A stretch of 6,820 nucleotides of DNA from NCBI GenBank assembly GCA_016874315.1, contig VGTX01000061.1, positions 1 through 6,820 of the forward strand, in the 5' to 3' direction. A program made the position numbers and the translations under genes. Positions 6,131 to 6,820 of this stretch are shown here, one piece after another. The first letter of the stretch is position 1. Every line of letters starts with the position of its first letter. This DNA comes from Gammaproteobacteria bacterium. Lineage in GTDB: Bacteria; Pseudomonadota; Gammaproteobacteria; Berkiellales; Berkiellaceae. The notes under the pieces are model-generated. The model saw only the letters and a list, made by a program, of their open reading frames with translations. It made no database searches and had not been told where the DNA came from.

Positions 6131-6613
6131 ATGTATATACAAAACAAACGATATTACTCCTTATTCGGCTGGGTTGGATTTTTAATTTCGGTTGGTTATT
6201 TTATTGGACTTATAACCAAGCCCAGTATAGATGTGTGGTATCACGAGCTACAGCGCTCAGCACTTACTCCTCCTAACTTTATATTCCCAGTTGCCTGGAC
6301 ACTGCTTTATGGACTCTTAGGTGTGTATGCTTGGATTTTGTGGAATAAGTTACATAACGTGGATGAAACTCTCATTTTAAAAATCTTATATACGGTTCAA
6401 CTAGTATTGAACTGGAGCTGGTCACCTGTTTTTTTCATCTATCATGCGATTGGAGTCGCGTTATTTATCTTGATTATGATGAATATTATCACTCTTATCA
6501 TGATGAAATTGAGTTGGAATCACTTTCGTCAGTTGTCTTTTTTGATCATTCCTTACCTTATGTGGATTATGTTTGCTACATATCTCAATCTCTATATATG
6601 GCTATACAACTAA
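6131..6613 (+). CDS. tspO: TspO/MBR family membrane protein (tryptophan-rich sensory protein)
   Basis: Seen: 160 codons, ATG 6131 to TAA 6611-6613, with an in-frame stop directly before the ATG that fixes the earliest start. Length and pattern are typical of the family: five hydrophobic helices (about 10-29, 50-71, 81-102, 106-126, 134-157). Family signature residues are present: WY (36-37), PPNFIFPVAWTLLY (47-60), Trp68, QLVLNWSWSPVFF (90-102), and PYLMWIMFATYLNLYIW (141-157), covering the Ala-Thr-x-x-Asn region that lines the ligand site. Known: TspO binds porphyrins, haem and sterol-like ligands and has regulatory or stress roles. Bacterial functions vary and enzymatic porphyrin breakdown is debated. 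The usual Lys-Pro after the WY segment is Arg42-Ser43 here. No Shine-Dalgarno of note is present. It is divergent from the giant ankyrin gene with 181 bases between them, and no co-transcribed neighbour is visible. Confidence 0.95.
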   Translation: MYIQNKRYYSLFGWVGFLISVGYFIGLITKPSIDVWYHELQRSALTPPNFIFPVAWTLLYGLLGVYAWILWNKLHNVDETLILKILYTVQLVLNWSWSPVFFIYHAIGVALFILIMMNIITLIMMKLSWNHFRQLSFLIIPYLMWIMFATYLNLYIWLYN

Positions 6614-6820
6614 GGAACCCAGCACATGATTTTCCATTATTGAGCGTTCTTAAGGGGACTCGATTAATAGAAGAATGATAACTTTATGATAAATTGAGGA
6701 TATTTCAGCAGTTAAGAGGCTTTTTTAGGATATTATCGTCATAGTTGTCCTGTGTGTTTTCAATCATAATATAAAATATAATCTTTCTATCATACAATCT
6801 GATGCAAACCACACCATTAT
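6614..6820. other. Sequence downstream of tspO without a supported gene
   Basis: No ORF with a plausible start and ribosome binding site was found, and no clear terminator hairpin follows tspO. The octamer AGGATATT occurs twice, at 6697-6704 and 6727-6734, exactly 30 bases apart. An AT-rich block (6764-6784) with TTGTCC (6745-6750) and TAATAT (6767-6772), 16 bases apart, could be a weak plus-strand promoter for a gene beyond the edge. Confidence 0.35.

Noticed and set aside
6001..6276. 91-codon plus-strand open frame starting TTG and overlapping the 5' end of tspO
   Set aside because: It overlaps tspO in another frame, has no ribosome binding site and no family resemblance, while the tspO frame carries all the signature residues.
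6611..6653. TAAGGAAC and GTTCTTAA as a hairpin after tspO
   Set aside because: The arms pair only partly, with a bulge and a loop of more than 25 bases, and no T-run follows.
1..6820. Search for CRISPR repeats, tRNA genes, rRNA and insertion-sequence ends
   Set aside because: No regularly spaced repeats, no cloverleaf-like sequence, and no terminal inverted repeats with a transposase frame were seen.

Overview
The window looks like accessory chromosome of an AT-rich gammaproteobacterium, most plausibly a Legionellales member (Legionella, Coxiellaceae or Berkiella-like). This placement is an inference. It rests on the base composition judged by eye, a giant soluble protein ending in ankyrin repeats (typical of intracellular bacteria that secrete effectors), and a TspO/MBR protein. 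No marker gene in the window fixes the taxon.

Layout. (1) Positions 1-690, minus strand: a small two-gene unit. A promoter-like sequence (662-690) precedes an 84-residue precursor (369-623). Its first 15 residues match the double-glycine leader of class II microcins and bacteriocins. After 32 bases comes a membrane protein (1-336) with a good ribosome binding site, which runs off the left edge. It was found by translating the minus strand by hand. (2) Positions 624-1077: mostly non-coding, holding the promoter and palindromes of the microcin-like unit, a doubtful TTG-started ORF (745-999), and a stem-loop (1026-1055) just past the stop of the next gene. (3) Positions 1078-5949, minus strand: one uninterrupted 1623-codon gene for a soluble, largely helical protein with ankyrin-like repeats, clear only near the C-terminus. 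(4) Positions 5950-6130: a divergent intergenic region with weak promoter candidates on both strands. (5) Positions 6131-6613, plus strand: a complete tspO gene. (6) Positions 6614-6820: no supported gene.

The genes do not form one pathway. The best lead is the microcin-like precursor with its co-directional membrane protein, a possible undescribed secreted-peptide and immunity (or export) pair. The giant ankyrin protein is a candidate host-directed effector, but its C-terminus lacks a convincing Dot/Icm-type signal. TspO is a well recognised family with no visible functional link to its neighbours.
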